A DNA stretch of 64,000 nucleotides, taken from positions 27,326 through 91,325 of the forward strand of contig LJTT01000011.1 in assembly GCA_001303585.1 (NCBI GenBank), in the 5' to 3' direction. Source of the DNA: Betaproteobacteria bacterium SG8_41. GTDB taxonomy: Bacteria > Pseudomonadota > Gammaproteobacteria > Burkholderiales > SG8-41. The position numbers and the translations under genes were made by a program. Below are positions 38,263-48,407 of this stretch, piece after piece; positions within the stretch are counted from its first letter, which is position 1, and every line of letters starts with the position of its first letter. Under the pieces are notes generated by a model, which worked only from the letters and a program-made list of their open reading frames with translations, was not told where the DNA came from and made no database searches.

Positions 38263-38943
38263 ATGGATAAGGTCGATATGCTCCTGGAGCCGGTCCGGAT
38301 AGTGCTTAGCCAGATCGGCGCATTTTTGCCGCGTCTTGCGCTGGCGCTGGCGGTGCTCGTGGCGGGCTGGCTGCTCGCCAAGGTCATCAGATTTGCGGTC
38401 GTGAAAGCGATGCGCGCGGTGAACTTCAATGTGCTGACCGAGCACGCCGGGATTGACGGCTTCCTGCGGCAAGGCGGGATCGAAAGCGATACCACCGACA
38501 TATTCGGTACGCTCATCTACTGGCTCGTGATTTTCGCGACGCTGGTGATCGCGTTCAATGGCCTCGGGCTTACCTACATCACCGATCTTTTCGGCCAGGT
38601 TGTCCTGTTCGTGCCGAAGGTGATCGTGGCGCTGCTGATCCTCGCGTTCGGCGCGTACTTTGCGCGCTTTATTTACAATACCGTCGTCGCCTACTGCAGC
38701 AACGTTGGAATCCAGGATGCCGAGTTGCTCGGCAAGCTCTCCCAGTACGCGATCGTCGTGTTCGTCGTGCTGATCGCGCTCGATCAGATGAACGTTGGCG
38801 GCGATATCATTCGCCAAAGTTTCCTTGTCATCCTGGCTGGGGTGGTGTTCGCGCTCGCGCTGGCATTCGGAATCGGCGGGCAGCGGTGGGCCGCCGGGTT
38901 GCTCGAGCGCTGGTTGCCGCGGCAGGACAAAAAAGACGAATGA
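38263..38943 (+). CDS. Small MscS-related membrane protein (CmpX-like, TM-helix repeats)
   Basis: The 226 residues show about five hydrophobic segments (14-40, 83-105, 115-140, 150-175, 185-205). Two repeated conserved-helix modules are present: LALALAVLVAGWLLAKVIRFAVV, and VLFVPKVIVALLILAFGAYFARFI. The final segment, VILAGVVFALALAFGIGGQ, resembles the pore helix of MscS. The cytoplasmic beta domain of MscS is absent. It probably has an osmotic or membrane-tension role, given its place between treS and glgX. ggaggagg precedes the ATG. Confidence 0.78.
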   Translation: MDKVDMLLEPVRIVLSQIGAFLPRLALALAVLVAGWLLAKVIRFAVVKAMRAVNFNVLTEHAGIDGFLRQGGIESDTTDIFGTLIYWLVIFATLVIAFNGLGLTYITDLFGQVVLFVPKVIVALLILAFGAYFARFIYNTVVAYCSNVGIQDAELLGKLSQYAIVVFVVLIALDQMNVGGDIIRQSFLVILAGVVFALALAFGIGGQRWAAGLLERWLPRQDKKDE

Positions 38944-39013
38944 CGCCGTTTCGCCTACAAGGGGCGGCAGCGCCGTTTGCGGCTGCGAATTCGCGCGATG
39001 AAAGGAAATTCCC

Positions 39014-41143
39014 GTGAGCGTGCCTATTTCGGCCATCTGGCCCGGCAAACCCTATCCGCGTGGTGCGACGTGGGACGGCGAGGGCGTCAACTTCGCGCTG
39101 TTCTCCGAGAATGCGGAGAAGGTGGAGTTATGCATCTTCGACGAGAAGGGCCGGCGCGAGGTGCAGCGAATACGGTTTCCCGAGAAAACCGACGAGGTTT
39201 GGCACTGCTACCTGCCAGAAGCACGACCGGGAATGCTCTACGGCTACCGCGTGCACGGGCCGTACGAACCTGAGCGCGGACACCGCTTCAATCCCAACAA
39301 GCTGTTGCTCGATCCGTACGCGAAGGCATTGACCGGGTCGATCAACTGGAGCGACGCCAATTTCGGCTATCGCATCGGTCACGACCGGGCGGACCTTTCG
39401 TTCGACCGGCGTGATTCCGCGGCAGGCATGCCCAAGTGCCGGGTGATCGACCCGGCCTTCACGTGGGGCGATGACCGGCGGCCGAACGTCGCGTGGCACG
39501 ATACCGTGATTTACGAGCTGCATGTGAAAGGGTTCACCATCCAGCATCCGGCCATTCCGCCGCAGCTGCGGGGCACCTACGCCGGGCTTGCCGCCGGACC
39601 CGCGATCGAATACCTCCGGCGTCTGGGCGTCACCACTGTGGAGTTGATGCCGGTGCACGCGTTCATCGACGATCGGCATCTGGCCGAGAAGGGCCTTCGC
39701 AACTATTGGGGCTACAACTCCATCGGTTTTTTCGCGCCCGACAACCGTTATGGCGGTGACCGGGTGGTCTCGGAGTTCAAGACCATGGTCAAGTCCCTCC
39801 ACTCGGCGGGCATCGAGGTGATTCTGGATGTGGTCTACAACCACACCGGCGAGGGCGACCATTGCGGGCCGACGCTCTGTTTCCGCGGCGTGGACAACGC
39901 ATCCTACTACCGGCTCAAACCGGACGAGCCGCGCTACTACATGGACTACACCGGCTGCGGCAACACGCTCAACATGGTGCACCCGCGGGTGCTGCAGCTT
40001 CTCATGGATTCGCTGCGCTACTGGGTGACCGAGATGCACGTAGACGGATTCCGTTTCGATCTGGCCTCGGCGCTGGCGCGCGAGCTGCACGAGGTGGACC
40101 GGCTTGGCGCGTTCTTCGACATCGTGCGCCAGGATCCCGTGCTCTCGCAGGTGAAGCTCATTGCAGAGCCGTGGGACCTTGGCGAGGGCGGCTACCAGGT
40201 CGGCAACTTTCCCGGCGGCTGGACCGAGTGGAACGACAAGTACCGCGACACCATGCGCGCCTACTGGAAGGGCGACGGCGGCGTCATTGGCGAGTTCGCG
40301 CAGCGGCTCACGGGGTCGAGCGACCTCTACGAGCAGAGCGGGCGCCGGCCGCACGCAAGCATCAACTTCATCACGGCGCACGATGGCTTCACACTGCACG
40401 ACGTCGTGAGCTACGACCATAAGCACAACGAAGCAAATCTCGAGGACAACCGCGACGGGCACGATCACAACCTGTCTTGGAACTCGGGGGCTGAGGGCGA
40501 GACGGACGACGCGCAGGTGAACGCGCTGCGAGCGCAGCGCAAGCGCAACTTCCTCGCGACGCTCCTGCTCTCCCAGGGCGTGCCCATGATCACCGCCGGG
40601 GACGAGATCGGCCGCACGCAGCTTGGCAACAACAATGCCTACTGCCAGGACAGCGAAATCTCCTGGGTGGACTGGAATATCACGCACGACAAGCGCCAAC
40701 TTCTCGAATTCGCTCGGCGGATGATCCGGCTGCGGCGCGAGCATCCCGTGTTCCGGCGGCGCCATTTTTTCCAGGGCCGCCCGATCCGCGGCTCGGGGAT
40801 CAAGGACATCATGTGGCTCAAGCCCGATGGGGTAGAGATGAGCGAGGAAGAGTGGCAGCATGACCACGCCCGGTGCCTCGGGGTCGTGCTGAGTGGAGAG
40901 GGCATGACCGAGAGCGATGAGCGCGGGCGTTCCGTGAGCGACAGCACCTTTCTCCTGCTCTTCAACGCCCATCACGAGGAGCTGGCCTTTCAGCTGCCAA
41001 GCCGCGAGGCCGGGATACGCTGGCTCGTGGTGATGGATACCACGCACGAGGAGGGGCTGGCGCGCAACGGCGCCTTCGACGCGGGCGGCAACTATCCCCT
41101 CAAGGGCCGCTCACTGGCGCTGCTGCAGCAGCAAAACACATGA
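39014..41143 (+). CDS. glgX: Glycogen debranching enzyme GlgX (isoamylase type)
   Basis: GH13_11 enzyme that hydrolyses alpha-1,6 branches. The 709 residues comprise an N-terminal CBM48 (about 8-110; [24 protein letters not shown]), the barrel with [22 protein letters not shown]349 in [15 protein letters not shown]385 in [16 protein letters not shown] and [22 protein letters not shown], and a C-terminal beta domain. It yields linear maltodextrin, the substrate for TreY. It overlaps treZ by four bases (ATGA, 41140-41143). Confidence 0.96.
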   Translation: MSVPISAIWPGKPYPRGATWDGEGVNFALFSENAEKVELCIFDEKGRREVQRIRFPEKTDEVWHCYLPEARPGMLYGYRVHGPYEPERGHRFNPNKLLLDPYAKALTGSINWSDANFGYRIGHDRADLSFDRRDSAAGMPKCRVIDPAFTWGDDRRPNVAWHDTVIYELHVKGFTIQHPAIPPQLRGTYAGLAAGPAIEYLRRLGVTTVELMPVHAFIDDRHLAEKGLRNYWGYNSIGFFAPDNRYGGDRVVSEFKTMVKSLHSAGIEVILDVVYNHTGEGDHCGPTLCFRGVDNASYYRLKPDEPRYYMDYTGCGNTLNMVHPRVLQLLMDSLRYWVTEMHVDGFRFDLASALARELHEVDRLGAFFDIVRQDPVLSQVKLIAEPWDLGEGGYQVGNFPGGWTEWNDKYRDTMRAYWKGDGGVIGEFAQRLTGSSDLYEQSGRRPHASINFITAHDGFTLHDVVSYDHKHNEANLEDNRDGHDHNLSWNSGAEGETDDAQVNALRAQRKRNFLATLLLSQGVPMITAGDEIGRTQLGNNNAYCQDSEISWVDWNITHDKRQLLEFARRMIRLRREHPVFRRRHFFQGRPIRGSGIKDIMWLKPDGVEMSEEEWQHDHARCLGVVLSGEGMTESDERGRSVSDSTFLLLFNAHHEELAFQLPSREAGIRWLVVMDTTHEEGLARNGAFDAGGNYPLKGRSLALLQQQNT

Positions 41144-42975
41144 AAAGAATTCACCGGATGCCCTTCGGCGCGGAGCCGGCCGAAGGTAGCCGCACGCGCT
41201 TCCGACTGTGGGCACCCACCGCGCAATCAGTCGAGCTGGTGCTTGGCGGCGATGGCGCGCCTTTGCCCATGCCGGCCATTGGCGATGGCTGGCGCGAGAT
41301 CGTGGTCGAGGCGCCCGCCGGGACGCGCTATCGCTACCGCATTGACGGTGCGCTGGAAGTGCCCGATCCCGCGTCGCGGTCCAATCCCGATGACGTGCAC
41401 GGTCCGAGCGAAGTGGTAGCCCCCGAAATGTTCGAGTGGCCCGATGACGGCTGGCGCGGGCGGCCGTGGGAGCAGGCGGTGGTTTACGAATTGCACGTCG
41501 GCACGTTTTCACCGGAAGGGACGTTCGCGGGAGCGGAAGCCCGGCTTGATTACCTGGTCGAGCTCGGTGTCACCGCGCTTGAGCTGATGCCGGTCGCTGA
41601 TTTTCCAGGGAAACGCAATTGGGGCTATGACGGCGTGCTGCCATTTGCGCCAGACGCGGCCTACGGCCGTCCCGAGGATCTCAAGCGGCTCGTGGCGGCG
41701 GCGCATGCGCGCGGGCTGATGGTGTTGCTCGACGTTGTGTACAACCACTTCGGCCCCGATGGCAACTATCTGCACGTCTACGCCAAGCGTTTTTTCACCG
41801 AGCGTCACCACACGCCATGGGGCGCCGCCATCAATTTCGATGATGTGGATAGCCGGCATGTGCGCGACTTCTTCATCCATAACGCGCTCTACTGGCTCGA
41901 GGAATTCCACCTGGACGGTCTGCGGCTGGATGCGGTGCATGCGATCGTTGACGACTCGACGCCTGACATCCTGATGGAGCTGGCCGAGCGCGTGCGCAGC
42001 GGTCCCGGCGCTGAGCGCGAGGTGCATCTCGTGCTCGAAAATGACAAGAACCATTCACGCTATTTGGTGCGGTCCGAATCGGGCCGGCCCCGATGGCACA
42101 CGGCGCAATGGAATGACGATATTCATCACGCATTCCACGTGCTGCTGACGGGCGAGGCCGATGGCTACTATTCCGATTACGCCGAGCGACCGGCCTGGTA
42201 TCTGGGCCGCTGCCTCGCAGAGGGTTTTGCGCAGCAGGGTGAGGCATCGGCCTACCGCGAGCGCGCCGCGCGCGGCGAGCCGAGCGCGCAGCTGACGCCA
42301 GCGGCATTCGTGTCGTTCATCCAGACGCATGACCAGGTGGGCAATCGCGCCTTTGGCGAGCGCCTGTCAATGCTGGCGCAGGAGGCTCCGCTGCGCGCCG
42401 CAACCGTCGCGTGGCTGCTGGCGCCATCTCCGCCGATGCTGTTCATGGGGGAGGAATTCGGCGCCGTCACGCCGTTTCTGTTCTTCTGCGATTTTGGTCC
42501 CGAACTGGCGGCGGCAGTGACGGCCGGACGCCGCCGCGAGTTTGCACGGTTTGCCCGGTTCAGCGATCCGGCGGCGCAGGCCGCGATCCCCGATCCGAAT
42601 GCCCCTGACACCTTTGCGCGCAGCCGGCTCGACTGGAGCTGTATCGACGCCGCGCCGCACGCGGGCTGGCTGGCGCTCTATCGTGATTTGCTTGGGATGC
42701 GCCGTGAGCACATCGTGCCGCGCCTCGCCGGTATGGGCGGCCACGCCGGCCGCTTTGGCGTGCTTGGTGCCGGCGCACTCGGTGTCACGTGGCGACTGGG
42801 GGATGGCACCCGTCTTTCGCTCTACCTCAACCTGTCTTCATCCCCAGTCTCAATTTCTCCGCCATCGGCCGCTGCCTTGCTTCACTGTGAACCACGAGAA
42901 GTAGGTGCGGCGCTTGCGGCCGGCCGGCTGCCCGCCTTCGCGGCTGCGTACTATCTGGCGGCAGGAGGCAGGTGA
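41140..42975 (+). CDS. treZ: Malto-oligosyltrehalose trehalohydrolase
   Basis: GH13_10 enzyme that cuts free trehalose from maltooligosyltrehalose made by TreY. The 611 residues comprise an N-terminal beta domain (1-105; [17 protein letters not shown]), a barrel with [18 protein letters not shown]264 in [16 protein letters not shown]300 in [31 protein letters not shown] and [16 protein letters not shown] with the third acidic residue. The start is fixed by its 4-base overlap with glgX. The stop lies one base before the malQ-treY ATG. Confidence 0.95.
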   Translation: MKRIHRMPFGAEPAEGSRTRFRLWAPTAQSVELVLGGDGAPLPMPAIGDGWREIVVEAPAGTRYRYRIDGALEVPDPASRSNPDDVHGPSEVVAPEMFEWPDDGWRGRPWEQAVVYELHVGTFSPEGTFAGAEARLDYLVELGVTALELMPVADFPGKRNWGYDGVLPFAPDAAYGRPEDLKRLVAAAHARGLMVLLDVVYNHFGPDGNYLHVYAKRFFTERHHTPWGAAINFDDVDSRHVRDFFIHNALYWLEEFHLDGLRLDAVHAIVDDSTPDILMELAERVRSGPGAEREVHLVLENDKNHSRYLVRSESGRPRWHTAQWNDDIHHAFHVLLTGEADGYYSDYAERPAWYLGRCLAEGFAQQGEASAYRERAARGEPSAQLTPAAFVSFIQTHDQVGNRAFGERLSMLAQEAPLRAATVAWLLAPSPPMLFMGEEFGAVTPFLFFCDFGPELAAAVTAGRRREFARFARFSDPAAQAAIPDPNAPDTFARSRLDWSCIDAAPHAGWLALYRDLLGMRREHIVPRLAGMGGHAGRFGVLGAGALGVTWRLGDGTRLSLYLNLSSSPVSISPPSAAALLHCEPREVGAALAAGRLPAFAAAYYLAAGGR

Positions 42976-42976
42976 G

Positions 42977-45900
42977 ATGAGCGACGCCGGCAACGATCTG
43001 CAACGCCTTTGCGATCATGTCGGTATCGCGGCGGAATTCAAGGACATCTGGGGCCACACACACAGCGCGTCCGACGCGACGCGATTCGCGTTGCTCGAGG
43101 CGATGGGTGTGATCGCGGACGAGTCCGGCGTGGCGGCGGCTCTCGCGGAACGCGAGCGGTGGGACTGGCAGCGCGGGCTTCCCGCCGTCGCGGTTTTCCG
43201 GGAGGACGCGCAGGCTTATCGCTGGGAGATCTGCTTCGACGAGGGGGCCGCAACCAGGGCGGTGCGTTGGATGCTCGCGCTGGAGACGGGCGAGACGCGC
43301 AGCGGCGAGGTTCGAGCCTCGGAGCTCCAGAGAATCGGCTACCACGAGATCGGTGGCGTGCGCTACACCAAGGCGGCATTCGAATGGCGCGAGCGCCTTC
43401 CCGCCGGCTATCACCGCTTTTCCCTCGAGGGGCTGCACGCCGGCGCGCCCGTCGCCATGACGCTGATTATCACGCCCGCGCGCTGTTTCCTTCCACCAGG
43501 GCTCGAGGAAGGTGGGCGCGTCTGGGGCCCTGCCCTCCAGCTCTACGCGGTCCGGAGCGGCCATAACTGGGGTATCGGGGACTTCACCGATCTGAAGAAC
43601 GCGCTCGAGATATCGGCGCGCGCGGGCGCCGGCATCGTGGGTCTGAATCCTCTGCACGCGCTTTTTCCACATAATCCGGGCCACATCAGTCCTTACAGCC
43701 CGTCGAGCCGCCTGTACCTCAATCCCCTTTATCTCGACGTGGAGGCTATCCCGGAGTTTGCGGAGTGCGAGGCGGTGCGAAACCTCATCGCGGAGCCCCA
43801 ATCGCAGGCGCGGCTGCGCGCATTGCGCAGCGCGGAGCTCGTCGACTACCCGGGGCTGGCTGAGGCAAAGCTTGGCGCGCTGCGCGTCCTCTACCATCAC
43901 TTCCGCGAAAAGCACCAGCTGGCAGGCACGCCGCGGGGCGCCGCATTCGCGCGCTACCTTTCCGAGGGCGACGAGCCTTTGCTGCGCTTCGCGCTCTACC
44001 ACGCATTACAGGAGCGCTTCCATGCTGAAGACGCGGACGTGTGGGGCTGGCCGGTCTGGCCCGAGCCGTACCGCGATCCTGCCGCGCCGGCGGTGCATGA
44101 GTTCCTAGATGCCAACCGCGAGCGCGTCGAGTTCTACGCGTGGCTGCAGTGGCTCGCCGAGGAGCAGCTCGCTGCGTGCGGCCAGCGCTCGCTGGAGCTG
44201 GGGCTGACGGTGGGCCTCTACCAGGACTTGGCCGTGTCGGTCGACCGCGCAGGTGCTGAAGCGTGGGCGTGGCAGGACCTCTACGCCGAGTCGGTCAGCG
44301 TCGGCTCGCCGCCCGACGAGTTCAACCTCCACGGCCAGAACTGGGGCCTGCCGCCGATCATTCCGGAGCGGCTGACTGAATCGGCCTACGCGCCGTTCAT
44401 CGCGACACTGCGCGCCAACATGAAGCACTCCGGCGCGTTGCGCGTCGACCACGTGATGGGGCTCATGCGCCTCTACTGGGTGCCGCCGGGCGCATCGCCG
44501 CGTGACGGAGCCTATGTCCGTTATCCCCTCGCGGACCTTCTCGGCATTCTTGCGCTGGAGAGCCACCGCAACCGCTGCATGGTGATCGGGGAGGACCTGG
44601 GCACACTGCCGGAAGGCCTTGCGGACCACCTGAAGGCCGCGGGCGTACTTTCATACCGGCTGCTGCTCTTCGAAAAAGAGGCGGATGGCAGCTTCAAGGC
44701 GCCGGCCGCCTATCCCGACCAGGCGCTCGCGGCGGCGAGTACGCACGACCTTCCCACACTGAAGAGTTTCTGGTTGGGACACGATCTCGATCTTCGCGCG
44801 CATTTGAATCTCTATCCGTCGGACGAGTTGCGGACGCAGCAAGCCGTAGAGCGGGCCCAGGATCGCACGCGGCTTCTGGTCGCCCTGGAGCGCGAGAAGC
44901 TCCTGCCGGCGGGAATGACGATACACCCGGTGTCGGCGCCCGAGATGACGCCGGAACTCGCGCTTGCGATCCACGTCTACATCGCGCGCAGCCGTGCCCA
45001 GCTGATGATGGTCCAGATGGAGGATGTGTTTGGCCAGCTCGAGCAGGTGAACCTGCCGGCGACGACCGATCAGTACCCCAACTGGCAGCGCAAACTTCCC
45101 CTCAATCTCGAGGATTGGGAGGCCGATGCCCACGTGAAGGCGCTCGCCGAGGCCCTGCGGCAGGAGCGCGGCACGGGCGCCCGGGCGCAGGAGAAGCCGA
45201 GCGCTGCTCCTGCAGCCGCGCCGGTCATCCCGCGCGCAACCTACCGCTTGCAGCTGAACCGCGATTTCAGATTTTCAGATGCGACGGCGCTCGTGCCGTA
45301 CCTCGCGGCCCTGGGCGTGTCGCATGTCTACTGCTCGCCCTACCTCAAGGCGCGGCCGGGAAGCCTTCACGGATACGACATCATTGATCACGGCATGCTC
45401 AATCCGGAGATCGGCTCGGAGGGGGATTTCGAGCATTTCGTCGCGGCACTGAGGGCGCACGGCATGGGCCAGGTAATGGACCTGGTCCCGAACCACATGG
45501 GCGTGATGGGGGCCGACAACGGATACTGGCTCGATGTTTTGGAGAACGGTCCCGCGTCCGTGCACGCGGACGTGTTCGACATCGACTGGAATCCGGCGAA
45601 GGAGGGCATCGAGAACAAGGTCGTGGTTCCTGCGCTCGGTGGGCCGTATGGCGCCGTGCTCGAGCGCGGCGAGTTGAAGCTCGTCTTCGATGCCGAGCAC
45701 GGGGAATTCAGCGTGTGGTATTTCGGTCACCGCTTTCCCATCAACCCCCGTCAGTACCCGCGCATTCTGGGGCGGGCGCCGGAGCGCCTCGACGCGCGTC
45801 TCGGCGCTGAACATCCCGACGTGCACGAATTCAAGAGCCTCGTCACGGCGTTCCAGAATCTGCCGCCCCGCACCGAGACTCAGCCGGAGAAGCGCGCAGA

Positions 45901-48118
45901 GCGCCGGCGCGACAAGGAGGTGCACAAGCGGCATCTCGCCGGACTTGCGGCGCGCTCGCCTGACATTGCATGGTTCGTCGGCGAGGCCGTGAAGGAACTC
46001 AATGGCACGCCGGGTGAGCCGCTCTCCTTCACGGAGCTGCATGCGCTGCTGGACGCGGAGGCCTACCGGCTTGCGTATTGGCGCGTGGCATCGAGCGAGA
46101 TCAATTACCGGCGATTCTTCGATATCAACGATCTCGCCGCGCTGCGTATGGAGAACCCGGAAGTCTTCGAGTTCACCCACCGGCTGGCGCTGCGTCTGCT
46201 CGACGAGGGCAAGATCGATGGATTGCGGATCGATCATCCCGACGGCCTGTTCGATCCGCTCCAGTACTTTCGACGGCTTCAGTACCGCCGCGCGCAAGTG
46301 CCGGCGGTGCAGAGCGATGCGGCTGCGCCTTTCCGCTCGACGTACGTCGTTGTCGAGAAGATTCTCGAGGCAGAAGAGCGGCTACCAGCGGAGTGGCCCG
46401 TGCATGGCACGACGGGTTACGACTTCTTGAATATCCTGAACGGGCTGTTCCTCGATTCGGCAGCGGGGGCGCGGCTCGAGCGTTTCTATCGAGCATTCAC
46501 CCACGAGCCGCTGCCGGCAGAGGAGATGCTCTATCGCTCGAAGCGGATCATCATGCGCACCGCGCTCGCTGGCGAGCTCAACGTGCTGGCGAACGCGCTT
46601 GCCCGCATTGCGGAAGCCGACCATCACACCCGCGATTTCACGCTCCACAATCTTCGCAACGCGCTGTTCGAGATCGTCGCCTGCTTTCCCGTTTATCGGA
46701 CTTATCTCGCTCCCGGTCGCGTGAGCGACGACGACCGTCACCACGTGGACACGGCGGTCGACGCCGCGAAGCGCCACAGCGCCGCAGTCGATGTGAGCGT
46801 GTTCGATTTTGTGCGCGAGGTGATGCTTACCTCGATTGCGGATGGCAAGAGCGACGCATTCCGGGAGCGGGTCGTCACGTTTGCGATGAAATTGCAGCAG
46901 TACACAGCGCCCGTCATGGCGAAGGGCGTGGAGGACACGGCGTTCTACATTTACAACCGGCTGATCTCGCTGAACGAGGTGGGGGGCGATCCGCGGCGGT
47001 TCGGGGTCACCTTGACGACCTTTCATCGAACCAACCGGGAGCGGCAGAAGAACTGGCCTCATGCGATGCTGGCCACGTCCACGCACGACAACAAGCGCTC
47101 GGAGGACGTCCGTGCGCGACTGAATGTGCTCTCCGAGATTCCGGAGGAATGGCGTGCGAATGTCATGCGGTGGAACCGCGCCAACCGCGCGAAGAAAGGC
47201 AGGGCGGGAGCGGAGCGGGTCCCGAGTGCGAACGAAGAGTACTTCCTCTATCAAACCCTGCTCGGCGCATGGCCGCTCGAGGGGCTGGATGAGGCCGGCC
47301 TCGTCGCGTTTAGAGAGCGCATACGGCAGACGATGCGAAAGGCGGTCCGCGAGGCGAAGGAGCATACCTCGTGGATGAACCCGAACGCAGCCTACGAGGA
47401 AGCGATGCTTGCCTTCGTCGACGCACTTCTCGTGCAAGGTTCCGGCAACGCTTTTCTCGATGAATTTCTGCCTTTCCAGCGGAAGGTCGCTCGGATCGGC
47501 CTCATGAACAGCGTCTCGCAGGTCGTTTTGAAACTGACCGTTCCGGGCGTGCCGGACATTTACCAGGGCAACGAAATGTGGGATTTCAGCCTGGTCGACC
47601 CCGACAACCGCCGGACCGTGGATTACGCGCGCCGGACCGCCTGCCTGGCCGAGATGCAGCGCGCGGCCGAACAGGGCATCGCGACGCTGCGTCCCTACGC
47701 CGCTGAGCTGCTCGACGCAATGAGCGATGGCCGCCTCAAGCTCTTTGTCAGCTGGCGCCTGTTGCAGTTGCGCGCAAAGCTTGCAACCCTGTTTTGCGAG
47801 GGCGATTACACGCCGTTGCGCGCGCGCGGCCCGTGCGCCAGCCAGGTGTGCAGTTTCGGGCGGCAGCACGGCGACGCGCGGCTCGTGGTCATCGCTCCTC
47901 GTTGGTTTGCGCGCCTCGCGCCGTCCGGTTTCGCTCCGGTGGGCGACGCGGTCTGGCATGACACGATGGTCGATGCGCCCGCCGGCGACTGGTTAAACGT
48001 GTTCACGGGAGAGAGTGTTTCCGTGGCGCAAAGCGGGGGCGCGCTGCCGCTCGACAAGGTGCTCTCGACGCTGCCGTGGGCTGTTTTGGCGCCGGCGACG
48101 ATGATGACCAGGCTTTAG
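42977..48118 (+). CDS. malQ-treY: Fused 4-alpha-glucanotransferase / malto-oligosyltrehalose synthase
   Basis: The 1713-residue two-enzyme protein is intact. Residues 1 to about 725 are MalQ (GH77): WGIGDFTDL, HISPYSPSSRLYLNPLYLD, D491 in LRVDHVMGLMRLYW, E539 in VIGEDLGTLPEG, ASTHDLPTLKSFW. A Pro/Ala-rich linker (about 730-750) leads to TreY (about 752-1713). There, ATYRLQLNRDFRF, D1086 in DGLRIDHPDGLFDP, E1127 in VVEKILEAEE and TSTHDNKRSEDVRARL mark the GH13_26 enzyme that turns the reducing end into a trehalose unit. MalQ could re-lengthen short dextrins for TreY. This fusion type is annotated in other bacteria. I chose ATG 42977 over 42905. Confidence 0.95.
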   Translation: MSDAGNDLQRLCDHVGIAAEFKDIWGHTHSASDATRFALLEAMGVIADESGVAAALAERERWDWQRGLPAVAVFREDAQAYRWEICFDEGAATRAVRWMLALETGETRSGEVRASELQRIGYHEIGGVRYTKAAFEWRERLPAGYHRFSLEGLHAGAPVAMTLIITPARCFLPPGLEEGGRVWGPALQLYAVRSGHNWGIGDFTDLKNALEISARAGAGIVGLNPLHALFPHNPGHISPYSPSSRLYLNPLYLDVEAIPEFAECEAVRNLIAEPQSQARLRALRSAELVDYPGLAEAKLGALRVLYHHFREKHQLAGTPRGAAFARYLSEGDEPLLRFALYHALQERFHAEDADVWGWPVWPEPYRDPAAPAVHEFLDANRERVEFYAWLQWLAEEQLAACGQRSLELGLTVGLYQDLAVSVDRAGAEAWAWQDLYAESVSVGSPPDEFNLHGQNWGLPPIIPERLTESAYAPFIATLRANMKHSGALRVDHVMGLMRLYWVPPGASPRDGAYVRYPLADLLGILALESHRNRCMVIGEDLGTLPEGLADHLKAAGVLSYRLLLFEKEADGSFKAPAAYPDQALAAASTHDLPTLKSFWLGHDLDLRAHLNLYPSDELRTQQAVERAQDRTRLLVALEREKLLPAGMTIHPVSAPEMTPELALAIHVYIARSRAQLMMVQMEDVFGQLEQVNLPATTDQYPNWQRKLPLNLEDWEADAHVKALAEALRQERGTGARAQEKPSAAPAAAPVIPRATYRLQLNRDFRFSDATALVPYLAALGVSHVYCSPYLKARPGSLHGYDIIDHGMLNPEIGSEGDFEHFVAALRAHGMGQVMDLVPNHMGVMGADNGYWLDVLENGPASVHADVFDIDWNPAKEGIENKVVVPALGGPYGAVLERGELKLVFDAEHGEFSVWYFGHRFPINPRQYPRILGRAPERLDARLGAEHPDVHEFKSLVTAFQNLPPRTETQPEKRAERRRDKEVHKRHLAGLAARSPDIAWFVGEAVKELNGTPGEPLSFTELHALLDAEAYRLAYWRVASSEINYRRFFDINDLAALRMENPEVFEFTHRLALRLLDEGKIDGLRIDHPDGLFDPLQYFRRLQYRRAQVPAVQSDAAAPFRSTYVVVEKILEAEERLPAEWPVHGTTGYDFLNILNGLFLDSAAGARLERFYRAFTHEPLPAEEMLYRSKRIIMRTALAGELNVLANALARIAEADHHTRDFTLHNLRNALFEIVACFPVYRTYLAPGRVSDDDRHHVDTAVDAAKRHSAAVDVSVFDFVREVMLTSIADGKSDAFRERVVTFAMKLQQYTAPVMAKGVEDTAFYIYNRLISLNEVGGDPRRFGVTLTTFHRTNRERQKNWPHAMLATSTHDNKRSEDVRARLNVLSEIPEEWRANVMRWNRANRAKKGRAGAERVPSANEEYFLYQTLLGAWPLEGLDEAGLVAFRERIRQTMRKAVREAKEHTSWMNPNAAYEEAMLAFVDALLVQGSGNAFLDEFLPFQRKVARIGLMNSVSQVVLKLTVPGVPDIYQGNEMWDFSLVDPDNRRTVDYARRTACLAEMQRAAEQGIATLRPYAAELLDAMSDGRLKLFVSWRLLQLRAKLATLFCEGDYTPLRARGPCASQVCSFGRQHGDARLVVIAPRWFARLAPSGFAPVGDAVWHDTMVDAPAGDWLNVFTGESVSVAQSGGALPLDKVLSTLPWAVLAPATMMTRL

Positions 48119-48407
48119 CGGCAGGCGCGTGTGCCATGAGCAAAGCTTGGGGACGTGTCGTGAGGAGGTTTGGCTGTCGTCGCGGTCGAATGGGATAATG
48201 TTGGCAGACGGCATTGGTTCCAGCTCTGGTGCTTGACGCCGCGTCAATCAGGGCGATTTCGAAATATCATCGGTGCACTACGCGGCTCTCCAGGCTAAAA
48301 GCCTTCAGGTGTTCGTGAGCCCGGGAGCTGATGAGCTTAAGTTTCTCAAGACATTGTCGCTGGTGCGGTGGAAGCGCCTGCAACAGCAGTGATATGAAAG
48401 CTGGCAT
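48119..48407 (+). other. 289-base gap with candidate promoter for mscS-otsA
   Basis: TTGGCT (48170-48175) and GATAAT (48194-48199), 18 bases apart, form a plausible sigma70 promoter ahead of mscS. Downstream, a short open frame from about 48237 to 48392 (ending LVRWKRLQQQ) has no convincing start and no recognised relative; it could be a gene remnant. Nothing else is apparent. Confidence 0.35.

Noticed and set aside
39128..41047. 639-codon minus-strand frame opposite glgX
   Set aside because: Same reason: high-GC third-position bias keeps the antisense frame open, and the sequence has no recognisable domain.
42977..48118. Suspicion that the 5.1-kb gene is two genes merged by a lost stop or assembly error
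   Set aside because: Both enzymes are complete, a flexible Pro/Ala linker joins them, and this fusion type is annotated in other bacteria.
48237..48392. Short open frame before mscS as a real gene
   Set aside because: No convincing start codon with Shine-Dalgarno and no recognised relative; noted only within the gap description.
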